From Nocardia cyriacigeorgica (lineage in GTDB: Bacteria > Actinomycetota > Actinomycetes > Mycobacteriales > Mycobacteriaceae), in the NCBI RefSeq assembly GCF_010868145.1, contig NZ_JAAGUY010000001.1, forward strand, positions 62,001 through 126,000: 64,000 nucleotides of DNA, read 5' to 3'. Shown one piece after another: positions 35,297-42,815 of this stretch; the first letter of the stretch is position 1, and each line of letters opens with the position of its first letter. Under the pieces are notes generated by a model. The model saw only the letters and a program-made list of their open reading frames with translations, was not told where the DNA came from and did no database searches. The position numbers and the translations under genes were made by a program.

Positions 35297-36030
35297 GACA
35301 GAGCCTCCACGATCTGGGCGCGTTCGGCCGGCCGGTCGACGGCCGTGCGCGGGGTGGGAACATCGATGATTGCGCGCAGGGGTCGGCCTGCTCGCCCCAG
35401 AACGGCTACACGATCACCGATCAGGAGCGCCTCGTCCACATCATGGGTGACGAAGACGACGGTGGTGGGATGGGTGCGCCAGGTATCGATCAGCAAGCGC
35501 TGCATGGTCGTTCGCGTCTGGGTGTCCAGTGCGCCGAACGGTTCGTCCATCATGACCGCGCGCGGTGCACCCGCGAGCCCGCGAGCCAGTTGGACACGCT
35601 GGCGCATGCCGCCGGACAGGCTCTTGGGCAGGAAGCCGGCGAACCCGGCCAACCCCACCTCCTCGATCCAGCGGTCCGCCGCGGCCCGGCGACCGTCCTT
35701 CGGTTCACCGCGCAGTTTCAGCGCGAGTTCGATATTGGAGCGCACAGTGCGCCACGGCAGCAGCGCGTTGTCCTGGAAGACGACCGCGCGGTCGCGAGAG
35801 GTCGTGGTCACCGGTTCGCCGTCGGCCAGCACGCGGCCGGCCTCGGGTGCCAGCAGGCCGGCGATGGCACGCAGGACAGTGGATTTCCCGCAGCCGGATG
35901 GACCGGTGAGTACCAGGATCTCGCCGGGACGCACATCCAGGGTGAGGCCGCTGATCACCGGTGCACCGGTGTAGGACAGCGAGACGCCGTCCAGGCGCAG
36001 GCTCATGCCCGCGAATACCGCCGTGGTCAT
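35293..36030 (-). CDS. ABC importer ATP-binding protein, SsuB/TauB/NrtD type
   Basis: A 245-residue ATPase. Walker A GPSGCGKSTV is at about residues 43-52, the Q-loop in VVFQDNALLPWRTV, the signature LSGGMRQRVQLARGL, Walker B VMMDEPFGALD and the switch His in VVFVTHDVDEA. The DNALLPWRTV and EPFGALDTQTR forms are diagnostic of the nitrate/sulfonate/taurine importer class. The ATG at 36030 overlaps the permease stop by 4 bp and its own stop overlaps the flavoprotein start, so all are translationally coupled. It energises uptake of the ligand captured by the lipoprotein encoded upstream. Confidence 0.93.
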   Translation of the reverse strand: MTTAVFAGMSLRLDGVSLSYTGAPVISGLTLDVRPGEILVLTGPSGCGKSTVLRAIAGLLAPEAGRVLADGEPVTTTSRDRAVVFQDNALLPWRTVRSNIELALKLRGEPKDGRRAAADRWIEEVGLAGFAGFLPKSLSGGMRQRVQLARGLAGAPRAVMMDEPFGALDTQTRTTMQRLLIDTWRTHPTTVVFVTHDVDEALLIGDRVAVLGRAGRPLRAIIDVPTPRTAVDRPAERAQIVEALS

Positions 36031-36968
36031 CGTGAGTTCTCCTCTCCACGCGGCAGCCAGCGGGTGACGCGGCGGCCGAGCAGTTCGATCGCCGCGGACG
36101 TCGCGAATCCCAGGACGCCGATGGTGATGATCCCGACGAAGACGCCGGGGTAGTCGACGATGGTGTACGCCTGCCAGGTCCGGTATCCGACGCCGAGTCG
36201 GCCGGAGATCATCTCCGCGGAGATGAGGCAGATCCACGCGACCCCGATACCCACCGACAGCCCGCCGAAGATGCCGGGCAGCGCGCCGGGAAAGACGACC
36301 CGCACCAGCACATCCCATCGGCTGCCGCCGAGTGTGCGCACCGAGTCCTCCCACAGGGTCGGCAGCGCACGCACCGCGTGGCGGGTGCTGACCATGATCG
36401 GGAAGTAGGCGGCCAGTGAAGTGATGAAGACGATGCCCGCCTCGTCATCGGGGAACAGCAGGATCGCGATCGGCACCACCGCGATGGCGGGAACCGGTCG
36501 CGCGAGCTCGGTGAGTGGACCGAGGATATCGGCGAACAGCTGCGACCGGCCGAGCGCGATTCCGCTGGCCACCCCGAGCGCGGTGGCGATGGCGAAACCG
36601 GTGAGAATGCGGATCAGCGACTGGCCGAGATCGAGATAGTAGACATCGGTGCCGAGCTGACGTCCGAAGGCGGCAACGATCTCGGTGACCGTCGGCAGCG
36701 TGTCGAAACGCAGCCACAGGCGCACATCGTTGGTGGTGAGCACCTGCCACAACAGAACCGCGGCGAGTACGGAACCGAGCTTCAGCGCTCGCGAGGACCA
36801 GACCGAGCGGGCGCCGACGCGACGTGCGGCCGTGGTCTCGGAGGATACGGCGATGCTACCGCTGCCCGGAGTCGGTGTGGCGGTGGTGCCGTCGTGCCGA
36901 GTCGGCAGATCGGCCCCGTCGTGCGCAAGGCTTCCACTCGGCAGGGATTGGGTGTGCGATGCGGTCAT
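36027..36968 (-). CDS. ABC importer permease, SsuC/TauC/NrtB type
   Basis: A 313-residue permease. After a long, polar, low-complexity N-terminus (about 60 residues, THSQSLPSGS-like) come six transmembrane helices. The EAA-type loop that contacts the ATPase is in LPTLWEDSVRTLGGSRWDVLVRVVFPGALPGIFGGL at about 205-240, typical of the SsuC/TauC family. The ATG overlaps the binding-protein stop by 4 bp and the stop overlaps the ATPase start by 4 bp. The extended N-terminus, rich in Ser/Thr/Gly, is longer than usual and probably cytoplasmic. Confidence 0.92.
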   Translation of the reverse strand: MTASHTQSLPSGSLAHDGADLPTRHDGTTATPTPGSGSIAVSSETTAARRVGARSVWSSRALKLGSVLAAVLLWQVLTTNDVRLWLRFDTLPTVTEIVAAFGRQLGTDVYYLDLGQSLIRILTGFAIATALGVASGIALGRSQLFADILGPLTELARPVPAIAVVPIAILLFPDDEAGIVFITSLAAYFPIMVSTRHAVRALPTLWEDSVRTLGGSRWDVLVRVVFPGALPGIFGGLSVGIGVAWICLISAEMISGRLGVGYRTWQAYTIVDYPGVFVGIITIGVLGFATSAAIELLGRRVTRWLPRGEENSR

Positions 36969-38347
36969 GACCGCACCTCGTTCACGGCCTGGTCATAGCT
37001 CACCGGCTGCGCGGTCGGATGGGTTTGCTGATGGCGCCGCGCCGCCGCCTGCGTGGTGAACGGCAGGAAGGTGTCCCCGTCGCGCAACCAGGCCGCCTTG
37101 TCGGCGAACCAGCGGGTGCCGAGTTCGGTGTCGACGATGTAGGCCGAACGGATTGTCGCCCCCTGCGCCCGTGCGGTTTTGACCGCGCGCAACAATTCGG
37201 TGGCGTCCGCGGCGGGGTGAGTCGTGTCCCGGCCGTCGAGCCAGAGCTCGGTGCCCGAACCGGCGGTCTGGTTGGTGGTGTCGGCGAGGGCGCCGTCGTA
37301 GTCGCGGCCGCCGCGAGCGGCGAAGGCGGATCGAATCAGCGTGTCGTCGACGAAGGTGTCGATATCGAGGTCGGCGAAGTCACCGATCGACTTCAGATAC
37401 CGCACATCGTCTTTGAATGCCGCGATCAGACTCGGCTTCAGCGTGGTGTCGAACGAGGTTCCGCCGGGGCCGTTGTACAGATAGACGACCTCCTGCGGCA
37501 GGCCAGAACCGTCTGCGACCAGACGTGCCGCTTCGAGTGGCTCCCGCCAGAGGAATTCGGTGGCGTCGAGTTGGGCTTGGAGGAAGGCGTCGACCACCTC
37601 CGGATGCGCGGCGGTGTAATCCTTACGTGCGACCACTCCGTGGAAGGTCGGCACGTTCAGTTCGGCGCCGTCGTAGAGCAGCTTCGCCTTGTCCTGGAAG
37701 ACCAGCAGCCCTGGCCACGCGACGAACTGCGACAGCGCGCCCACCTGCCCGGATTCCAGCGCTGACGCACCCACCTGCGGCTGCTGATTGAGTACTTTCA
37801 CACCACCGACCGGATCGATCCCGGCCCGGGTCAGCGCCTGCACCAGCGTGCCGTGCCCCGCCGAACCCACACTGGCCGACACCTTCTGCCCTGCCAGATC
37901 GCTCAGCTCGTCGACCGGCGAATCCGGTGCCACGACGACCATGTTCAGCGCGCCCTTCGGGTTGTACCCGGTGACGGAGATGAACTGGGTGCGTGAACGT
38001 TCATTGGCCTGAGTGCGAGATCCGTTGATCAGCAACGGGTAATCGCCCATCGACCCGATATCGATCTTCTCCGCCACCATCTGCGCGGTGATCGGTGCGC
38101 CGGTGTCGTAGTCCTGCCATTCGACCTCGTATGTCGCGCCACCGCCATCGGTGATCTGCTGCAAGCGCTGTTCGAGATATCCCTTGGCCCGCAGCAAGGT
38201 GCCTGCGGTGACGGTATTGATGGTCTTGGACTGATAGCCGACGACGACCTTGACGGCGTCGCCGGAGACGGCCTCTTCCAGTGAGCATCCGGTGAGGGCC
38301 AGCGTTGCGGCGGCGACAGCGGCCAGGCGTTTCCAACGTTTCATCAT
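36965..38347 (-). CDS. ABC importer substrate-binding lipoprotein with C-terminal NosL-like domain
   Basis: A 460-residue lipoprotein. The signal peptide MMKRWKRLAAVAAATLALTGC ends in a lipobox, so it is anchored outside the membrane. Residues 30-330 are an NMT1/SsuA-type periplasmic-binding fold (VVVGYQSKTINTVTAGTLL, KIDIGSMGDYPLLINGS, DLAGQKVSASVGSAGHGTLVQAL). The last 75 or so residues form an extra unit (AYIVDTELGTRWFADKAAWLRDGDTFLPFTTQAAA, ending QPVSYDQAV) that resembles NosL, a copper-binding lipoprotein domain; this is a motif judgement, not a search result. The start at 38347 sits 5 bp after the ferredoxin stop. The binding specificity is unknown. Confidence 0.82.
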   Translation of the reverse strand: MMKRWKRLAAVAAATLALTGCSLEEAVSGDAVKVVVGYQSKTINTVTAGTLLRAKGYLEQRLQQITDGGGATYEVEWQDYDTGAPITAQMVAEKIDIGSMGDYPLLINGSRTQANERSRTQFISVTGYNPKGALNMVVVAPDSPVDELSDLAGQKVSASVGSAGHGTLVQALTRAGIDPVGGVKVLNQQPQVGASALESGQVGALSQFVAWPGLLVFQDKAKLLYDGAELNVPTFHGVVARKDYTAAHPEVVDAFLQAQLDATEFLWREPLEAARLVADGSGLPQEVVYLYNGPGGTSFDTTLKPSLIAAFKDDVRYLKSIGDFADLDIDTFVDDTLIRSAFAARGGRDYDGALADTTNQTAGSGTELWLDGRDTTHPAADATELLRAVKTARAQGATIRSAYIVDTELGTRWFADKAAWLRDGDTFLPFTTQAAARRHQQTHPTAQPVSYDQAVNEVRS

Positions 38348-38352
38348 GTGAA

Positions 38353-38580
38353 CTACCTCAGGAGATATGGCATGTTGACGGTGACGGCGCCGGTGGGGCA
38401 GCGCGCGGCGCAGGGACCGCAATACCAGCACTCATCGACATGCATGAAGGCTTTGCCGTTGTCGGGATTGATGGCGAGGGAGTCGAGCGGACAGATCTCG
38501 ACGCACAGCGTGCAGCCCTGGACGCACAGCGATTCGTCTATGGTCACGGGGATGTCGGTGCGCTGGTTCGTCAGAGCCAT
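38353..38580 (-). CDS. 2[4Fe-4S] ferredoxin, AprB/FdxA-like
   Basis: A 75-residue ferredoxin with two complete cluster motifs: C-x3-C-x2-C-x3-C-P in LCVQGCTLCVEICP (about 19-31) and C-x2-C-x2-C-x3-C-P in CWYCGPCAARCPTGA (about 51-63). The Trp next to the second cluster and the short VTVNMPYLL end recall the electron-transfer subunit AprB of APS reductase more than a bacterial free ferredoxin. Its ATG starts immediately after the stop of the GntR gene. Expressed with an AprA-like flavoprotein, it is the probable electron carrier or subunit. Confidence 0.9.
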   Translation of the reverse strand: MALTNQRTDIPVTIDESLCVQGCTLCVEICPLDSLAINPDNGKAFMHVDECWYCGPCAARCPTGAVTVNMPYLLR

Positions 38581-39354
38581 CTACAGGACCTTCCATTCGG
38601 GGATGCTGCGCGACAGGCTGCCGCGCATGGTGATTCGATCGCCGCGCATGCGGATGTACTCGAGATCGACCGGAGTGCCGTCGTCGAGGCGGGTGAGGCG
38701 TTCGAGCATCAGCAGCGCGGCGCCGGCGGGAGTGTCGAGGGTGGAGGCAGTGTGCGGATCGGCGGACACGGCTTCGACCGCGAGATCGGCCGAGCCGAGC
38801 GATTGTCCGGTGATCTCTTCGAGCAGGACGAAGATATCGGTGCGTTCCAGATCGTGGGTGAGGACCTCGGCGCCGACCTCGGGCGCGAGGTAGGTGAGAT
38901 CGAGGCTCAGCGGCAGATCCGCGAGATAGCGCAGACGTTCGATGTAGACGGCCTGCGCGCCCGGAGCCAGCGCCAGCCTGCGTGCCACCGCAGGCGGTGC
39001 GCTGAGGAGAGTAGCGGCGCGGACCTCATTGCGGACGACGCCGTGACCCTTCAGCGTCTCCTGCAACCCGAGCAGAGTGTCAAGACCGTGGTCGAACTTC
39101 CGGGACGCCACCTTGGTGCCGACCTTCGGCACACGGGCGATGAGCCCTTCGTCGCGGAGCAGAGCCAGGGCCTCGCGCACGGTATTGCGGGAGGCCTGAT
39201 GCTCGGCGGCGAGGTTTTGTTCACCGGGCAGCGTATCGGCGAACGCGCCGGTGTGGATCTGCTGTCGCAGGATGTCGGCGACCCGGCGCGCATGGTCGGC
39301 ACGCAGCCGTCGCACCGGGGTGGGTGCCTCCGTGTTTGTATCGCTGACCTGCAT
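38581..39354 (-). CDS. GntR-family regulator, HutC/UTRA type
   Basis: A 257-residue regulator. The N-terminal winged helix-turn-helix is in VADILRQQIHTGAFADTLPGEQNLAAEHQASRNTVREALALLRDEGLIARVPKVGTKVA (about 26-85), and the C-terminal UTRA ligand domain shows YIERLRYLADLPLSLDLTYL and an ending MRGDRITMRGSL. UTRA regulators bind small metabolites and normally repress uptake/catabolic operons until the substrate appears. It is the first gene of the ABC importer/flavoprotein operon, next to the ferredoxin with no intergenic gap, so it is presumably autoregulated with the whole cluster. Confidence 0.92.
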   Translation of the reverse strand: MQVSDTNTEAPTPVRRLRADHARRVADILRQQIHTGAFADTLPGEQNLAAEHQASRNTVREALALLRDEGLIARVPKVGTKVASRKFDHGLDTLLGLQETLKGHGVVRNEVRAATLLSAPPAVARRLALAPGAQAVYIERLRYLADLPLSLDLTYLAPEVGAEVLTHDLERTDIFVLLEEITGQSLGSADLAVEAVSADPHTASTLDTPAGAALLMLERLTRLDDGTPVDLEYIRMRGDRITMRGSLSRSIPEWKVL

Positions 39355-39515
39355 GGACAGCGACGATAGCGGCGATTTCAGCCGCTCGATTCCGGCTGTG
39401 GAACGGGCGCGGGAAGGCTCCGGCTATTGCGCCGGGCGGGCCCTGCACGCGACCTGGGCAAATGATGGCTTTGCGGCCCATTGCGCCACCTGCGGTGTGC
39501 GGCGGTGGGTTCTGA

Positions 39516-40172
39516 TCACGCCGATTCCAATGAACGGCCCGCGGCTGAACGGCCCGCGGCGGGATCGGTTCCGCCGGGATCCAGGCCGAGCAGGGCGGCC
39601 TGCACCTGACGTAGCCGGTCGACGTCGCCGTGCAAGCCGGTGACGTTGTCGCTGTAGAGGAAGGCCTCGCCCAGCCGGACCATGGTGTAGGCCAGCAGCG
39701 AGCGTTCCAGCGGCGGACGGTAGTGGTCCTGTTCCTCGGTGCGTGCGATGAGCGCGTCGACGGCGGCCACCACCCGCGGTTGCACTGGTCCGTCGCCGGT
39801 GGTGAGTATGCGCAGACCGTTGATGGGTTCGTTCTCGAAGTACCGCCGGAACGGCTCGTTGCCCGCCATCCAGCGGTTCACCCGATACAGCACGTCGAGA
39901 ATCCGCTGGGCGCCCGTGGCGCGCCGCCGGGCATCCGCGCGATCGATCAGGCCCTCGAATTCACCGGCGAGCACCGCGCCGAGCACGCCGTCGCGTGAGC
40001 CGAACCAGCGGTAGACCGAGGCGCGGCTGAGCCGCAGCTTGGCCGCGATGGCCTGCACATCCACTCGCTCACCGGCGAGGAATGCCACCCGTGCCAATTC
40101 GACGACCTCTTCCCGGGTCGCGGAGGCCGGACGCCCTGGTGGGCGGGGTGCGGTAGGCTCATCGCTGGTCAC
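39516..40172 (-). CDS. TetR-family regulator, probably of the acyl-CoA dehydrogenase operon
   Basis: About 218 residues from the GTG at 40172; an ATG at 40187 is also possible, but the operator dyad overlaps it. The helix-turn-helix is in VDVQAIAAKLRLSRASVYRWFGSRDGVLGAVL, followed by a TetR_C-type domain of the QsdR-like group (VNRWMAGNEPFRRYFENEPINGLRIL). The C-terminus encodes AAGRSAAGRS, from a perfect 15-bp tandem duplication (39531-39560). It lies just downstream of the acyl-CoA dehydrogenase gene. A 24-bp dyad at its start matches one upstream of that gene, so it probably controls both. Confidence 0.86.
   Translation of the reverse strand: MTSDEPTAPRPPGRPASATREEVVELARVAFLAGERVDVQAIAAKLRLSRASVYRWFGSRDGVLGAVLAGEFEGLIDRADARRRATGAQRILDVLYRVNRWMAGNEPFRRYFENEPINGLRILTTGDGPVQPRVVAAVDALIARTEEQDHYRPPLERSLLAYTMVRLGEAFLYSDNVTGLHGDVDRLRQVQAALLGLDPGGTDPAAGRSAAGRSLESA
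39531..39560. repeat. Perfect 15-bp tandem duplication in the tetR 3' end
   Basis: TGAACGGCCCGCGGC occurs twice head to tail, keeping the frame (adds AAGRS a second time). Probably a slippage product. Confidence 0.8.
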
Positions 40173-40180
40173 CCATGAAT

Positions 40181-40204
40181 GATACATCCAGCGGGGTGTG
40201 TATC
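40181..40204. promoter_or_regulatory. Operator dyad GATACA-N12-TGTATC at the tetR start
   Basis: Perfect 6-bp arms separated by 12 bp, overlapping the alternative tetR start. Spacing and sequence match the dyad upstream of the acyl-CoA dehydrogenase gene (GGTACA-N12-TGTACC at 42023-42046), giving a common pattern G(A/G)TACA-N12-TGTA(C/T)C. Confidence 0.58.
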
Positions 40205-40215
40205 TAATGCGAGTG

Positions 40216-42009
40216 TCAGAACCAGGCGTCGCGCATCAGCACTGTGGTGGTGTCGCGGGCGGCCAGCAGGTCGAGTTGGGGTGCGGTGCGGGGGAGTTCG
40301 AAGCGGAAGAAGTAGCGGGCCGCATGCCGTTTGCCGTCGTAGAAGTCGCCCTCGTGGCCAGCGGTGGCCAGTACCTGCTGCAGCCATATCCAGGCCAGGG
40401 TGATGTGCCCGAACGCTTCCAGATAGACCGAACTGTTGGCGAGCGCGGTCTCGATGTCGCCGTCGGCGAACAGCCCGGCGGTCACCTCGACCAGGCGCTG
40501 CCAGGATGATTCGAGCTGCGCCGCCAGCTCGGCAGGTTCGCCGTCCGCCGCGCGGGCGTCGGCGATGGTGGCCCGAATCCGTTCGTCGAGTGCGCGCAGG
40601 CTCGCCCCACCCTGCTGGGTGACCTTGCGGCCGAGCAGGTCCAGGCCCTGAATGCCGTGCGTACCCTCGTGAATCGGATTGAGCCGGTTGTCTCGGTAAT
40701 GCTGTTCGACGTTGTATTCGCGGGTGTAGCCATACCCGCCGAGCACCTGGATGGCGAGACTGTTGGCCTCCAGACACCATTGGGCGGGCCAGCTCTTGGC
40801 GATCGGGGTGAGGATGTCGAGCAGCAGCGTCACCGCGCGGCGGTCGTCCTCGGACGTCGCCGTGCGGTGCTCGTCGACCAGGCGTGCGCAGTACAGCACA
40901 AGAGCAAGCGCGCCTTCGGTATAGGCCTTCTGCGCCAACAACATTCGTTTGACGTCGGCATGCTCGACAATGGGTCGCTGCGGAGACGTGGGATCACCGG
41001 CCCCCTTGGTGCGGCCCTGCGCGCGGGTGCGTGCGTATTCCAGCGACTCCAGATAGCCGGTGTAGCCGAGTGCGGTGGCGACGAGCCCGACGCCGATGCG
41101 CGCCTCGTTCATCATCGTGAACATGTATGTCAGCCCGCGGTGCGCTTCACCGACGAGGTAGCCGACCGCGCCCCGCTCGCCGGCGGGCGTCCACTTGCCC
41201 TCGCCGAAATTCAGCACCGTATTGACGGTGCCGCGGTAGCCCATCTTGTGGTTGAGGCCGGCCAGCGCCACGTCATTGCGCTCGCCGAGCGAACCGTCGT
41301 CGGCGACGAGGAACCGCGGCACCACGAACAGCGAGATCCCCTTGGTGCCCGCGGGTCCGCCCGGAATCTTCGCCAGCACCAGATGGACGATGTTCTCGCC
41401 GAGCTCGTGATCGCCACCCGAGATCCACATCTTCGTGCCGAAGATCCGATAGGTGCCATCCGGTTGTGGTTCGGCGCGGGTGACGATATCGGCCAGCGAG
41501 GAACCGGCCTGCGGCTCCGACAGGCACATCGTGCCGAAGAACCGACCCTCGATCATCGGCCGCACGAACCGGTCGATGTGCTCACGACCGTGGGTGAGTA
41601 GCAGATTGGCATTCGCCATGGTCAGGAACGGATAGCCGGACGTGCCGGGATTGGCCGCCTGGAACCACGCGAAACTCGCTTGGGCGACTGTGGCGGGCAG
41701 CTGCGATCCGCCGAGCTCGTAGTCCATCGCCGCGCCGGGCAGCCCGGCTTCGGTGAAGGCGCGCAACGCGGCAGCGATCTCGGGAATGAGGGTGACGCGC
41801 TCACCGTCGAAGGTCGGTTCGTTGGCGTCGCCGCGCTTGTTGTGCGAGGCGAAATACCTGGTCGCGAGCTGCTCGCTCAGCTCGAGTACGGCATCGAAGG
41901 TCTCCCGGGAATGCTCGGCGAACCGCTTCCGCTCGGTGAGCCGCTCGACGTCGAGCCATTCGTACAGCAGGAAGTCGAGATCACGCCGAGACAGGAGAGT
42001 AGACCGCAT
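40216..42009 (-). CDS. Acyl-CoA dehydrogenase, long form
   Basis: A 597-residue flavoenzyme that introduces the 2,3-double bond into an acyl-CoA. Motifs: MCLSEPQAGSSLADI (FAD-binding region, about 165-180), KMWISGGDHEL, and LGGYGYTREYNVEQHYRDNRLNPIHEGTHGIQGLDLLGRK near residues 425-465, the conserved catalytic and adenine-binding segment of the 600-residue FadE5/DUF1974-free class. The chain is about 200 residues longer than short-chain enzymes, with a C-terminal helical extension. The ATG at 42009 has GAAGGGA upstream. The promoter contains a 24-bp dyad also present at the downstream tetR gene. Likely substrate: fatty acyl or aromatic-side-chain CoA. Confidence 0.93.
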   Translation of the reverse strand: MRSTLLSRRDLDFLLYEWLDVERLTERKRFAEHSRETFDAVLELSEQLATRYFASHNKRGDANEPTFDGERVTLIPEIAAALRAFTEAGLPGAAMDYELGGSQLPATVAQASFAWFQAANPGTSGYPFLTMANANLLLTHGREHIDRFVRPMIEGRFFGTMCLSEPQAGSSLADIVTRAEPQPDGTYRIFGTKMWISGGDHELGENIVHLVLAKIPGGPAGTKGISLFVVPRFLVADDGSLGERNDVALAGLNHKMGYRGTVNTVLNFGEGKWTPAGERGAVGYLVGEAHRGLTYMFTMMNEARIGVGLVATALGYTGYLESLEYARTRAQGRTKGAGDPTSPQRPIVEHADVKRMLLAQKAYTEGALALVLYCARLVDEHRTATSEDDRRAVTLLLDILTPIAKSWPAQWCLEANSLAIQVLGGYGYTREYNVEQHYRDNRLNPIHEGTHGIQGLDLLGRKVTQQGGASLRALDERIRATIADARAADGEPAELAAQLESSWQRLVEVTAGLFADGDIETALANSSVYLEAFGHITLAWIWLQQVLATAGHEGDFYDGKRHAARYFFRFELPRTAPQLDLLAARDTTTVLMRDAWF

Positions 42010-42022
42010 CAAGCATCCCTTC

Positions 42023-42046
42023 GGTACAAGTTGACTCCTGTGTACC
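42023..42046. promoter_or_regulatory. Operator dyad GGTACA-N12-TGTACC before the acyl-CoA dehydrogenase gene
   Basis: Perfect 6-bp arms 12 bp apart, starting 14 bp upstream of the acyl-CoA dehydrogenase ATG. The same geometry is found at the tetR start (40181-40204), so it is probably the TetR site. Confidence 0.6.
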
Positions 42047-42107
42047 ATATTTTGCTCGATGGCACCGGGCGGTCGCCGTGGTGCACGATGACCGCCCGCG
42101 GCACGGG

Positions 42108-42653
42108 TCAGGCCGCGACAGGCCCGTAGTTCAGGTGCACGACGCCATTGTCGTAGACATCGGACGATACGAGGGCCAGCTTGGTGGTGTCGTCGTTCCA
42201 GAACCGTTCGCCCTTACCGAGCGCGACCGGGTAGACGAACAGATGGAGGTTGTCGACCAAGCCGTCACGCAGCAGGGCGCGGACGAGTTGACCGCTGCCG
42301 CTGATGTAGATGGTGCCGTCGGTGTCGGCCTTGAGCTTGCGGATGGCCTCCGGGTCGTAGGCGCCGATGCGGGTGCTGTTGGCCCATTCGACAGCGGGCT
42401 CCTGCGCGCCGACGACGTACTTCATGGTGTCGTTGAAGAACGGTGCACCCGGGTCGTCGTCCACCGTGCGGGTGGACCAGGCCGGAGCGAACATCTCGAA
42501 GGTGTTGCGTCCGAGCAGGATTGCGGTGGCTGCCCCGGTGATCTCGCCCAGCGTCTCGCCCATCTTCGAATCGAATCCGTAGGCGAAGGTGAAGCTCGGG
42601 TCGTCGTACATGCCGTCGAGGGAGATGAACTCGTGTACTGCGATGGTGCCCAT
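42108..42653 (-). CDS. Dihydrofolate reductase-family protein (RibD C-terminal domain)
   Basis: A 181-residue reductase-like protein with the RibD_C/DHFR fold: MGTIAVHEFISLDGMYDDPSFTF at the N-terminus, LLGRNTFEMFAPAW (about 46-59) and IYISGSGQLVRALLRDGLVDNLHLFVYPVALGKGERFW (about 110-150), in which the GSGQLVRALL loop binds NADP phosphate. Many such actinomycete proteins are stand-alone, with unknown substrate, and are not true folate enzymes. AAAGGAC precedes the ATG at 42653. It stands between the terminator of cysNC and the acyl-CoA dehydrogenase promoter. Confidence 0.9.
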   Translation of the reverse strand: MGTIAVHEFISLDGMYDDPSFTFAYGFDSKMGETLGEITGAATAILLGRNTFEMFAPAWSTRTVDDDPGAPFFNDTMKYVVGAQEPAVEWANSTRIGAYDPEAIRKLKADTDGTIYISGSGQLVRALLRDGLVDNLHLFVYPVALGKGERFWNDDTTKLALVSSDVYDNGVVHLNYGPVAA

Positions 42654-42769
42654 GGAATGGTCCTTTCGGTGCGGCCCGCAGCCGCCGGATGCGGTGCCGG
42701 CGCGGTGTCGAGATCGACTCTGCCCGGACCGCCTTACGGTTTGTTTACGGTCGGTGGCATCGGCGTGTT

Positions 42770-42807
42770 CGCCCTTGTGCCGGGCAGGGTTCCCCGGCAC
42801 AAGGGCG
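42770..42807 (-). terminator. Strong 15-bp hairpin terminator after cysNC
   Basis: CGCCCTTGTGCCGGG and CCCGGCACAAGGGCG form a perfect 15-bp stem with an 8-nt loop, 8 bp downstream of the cysNC stop on the minus strand. No U-tract, as typical in actinomycetes. The most stable hairpin noted in the window. Confidence 0.8.
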
Positions 42808-42815
42808 ATTGTCGA

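Noticed and set aside
33710..35974. Long open frame (754 codons) antisense to the flavoprotein and ATPase genes
   Set aside because: Spans two real genes in the opposite strand, composition typical of antisense frames, no recognisable domain.
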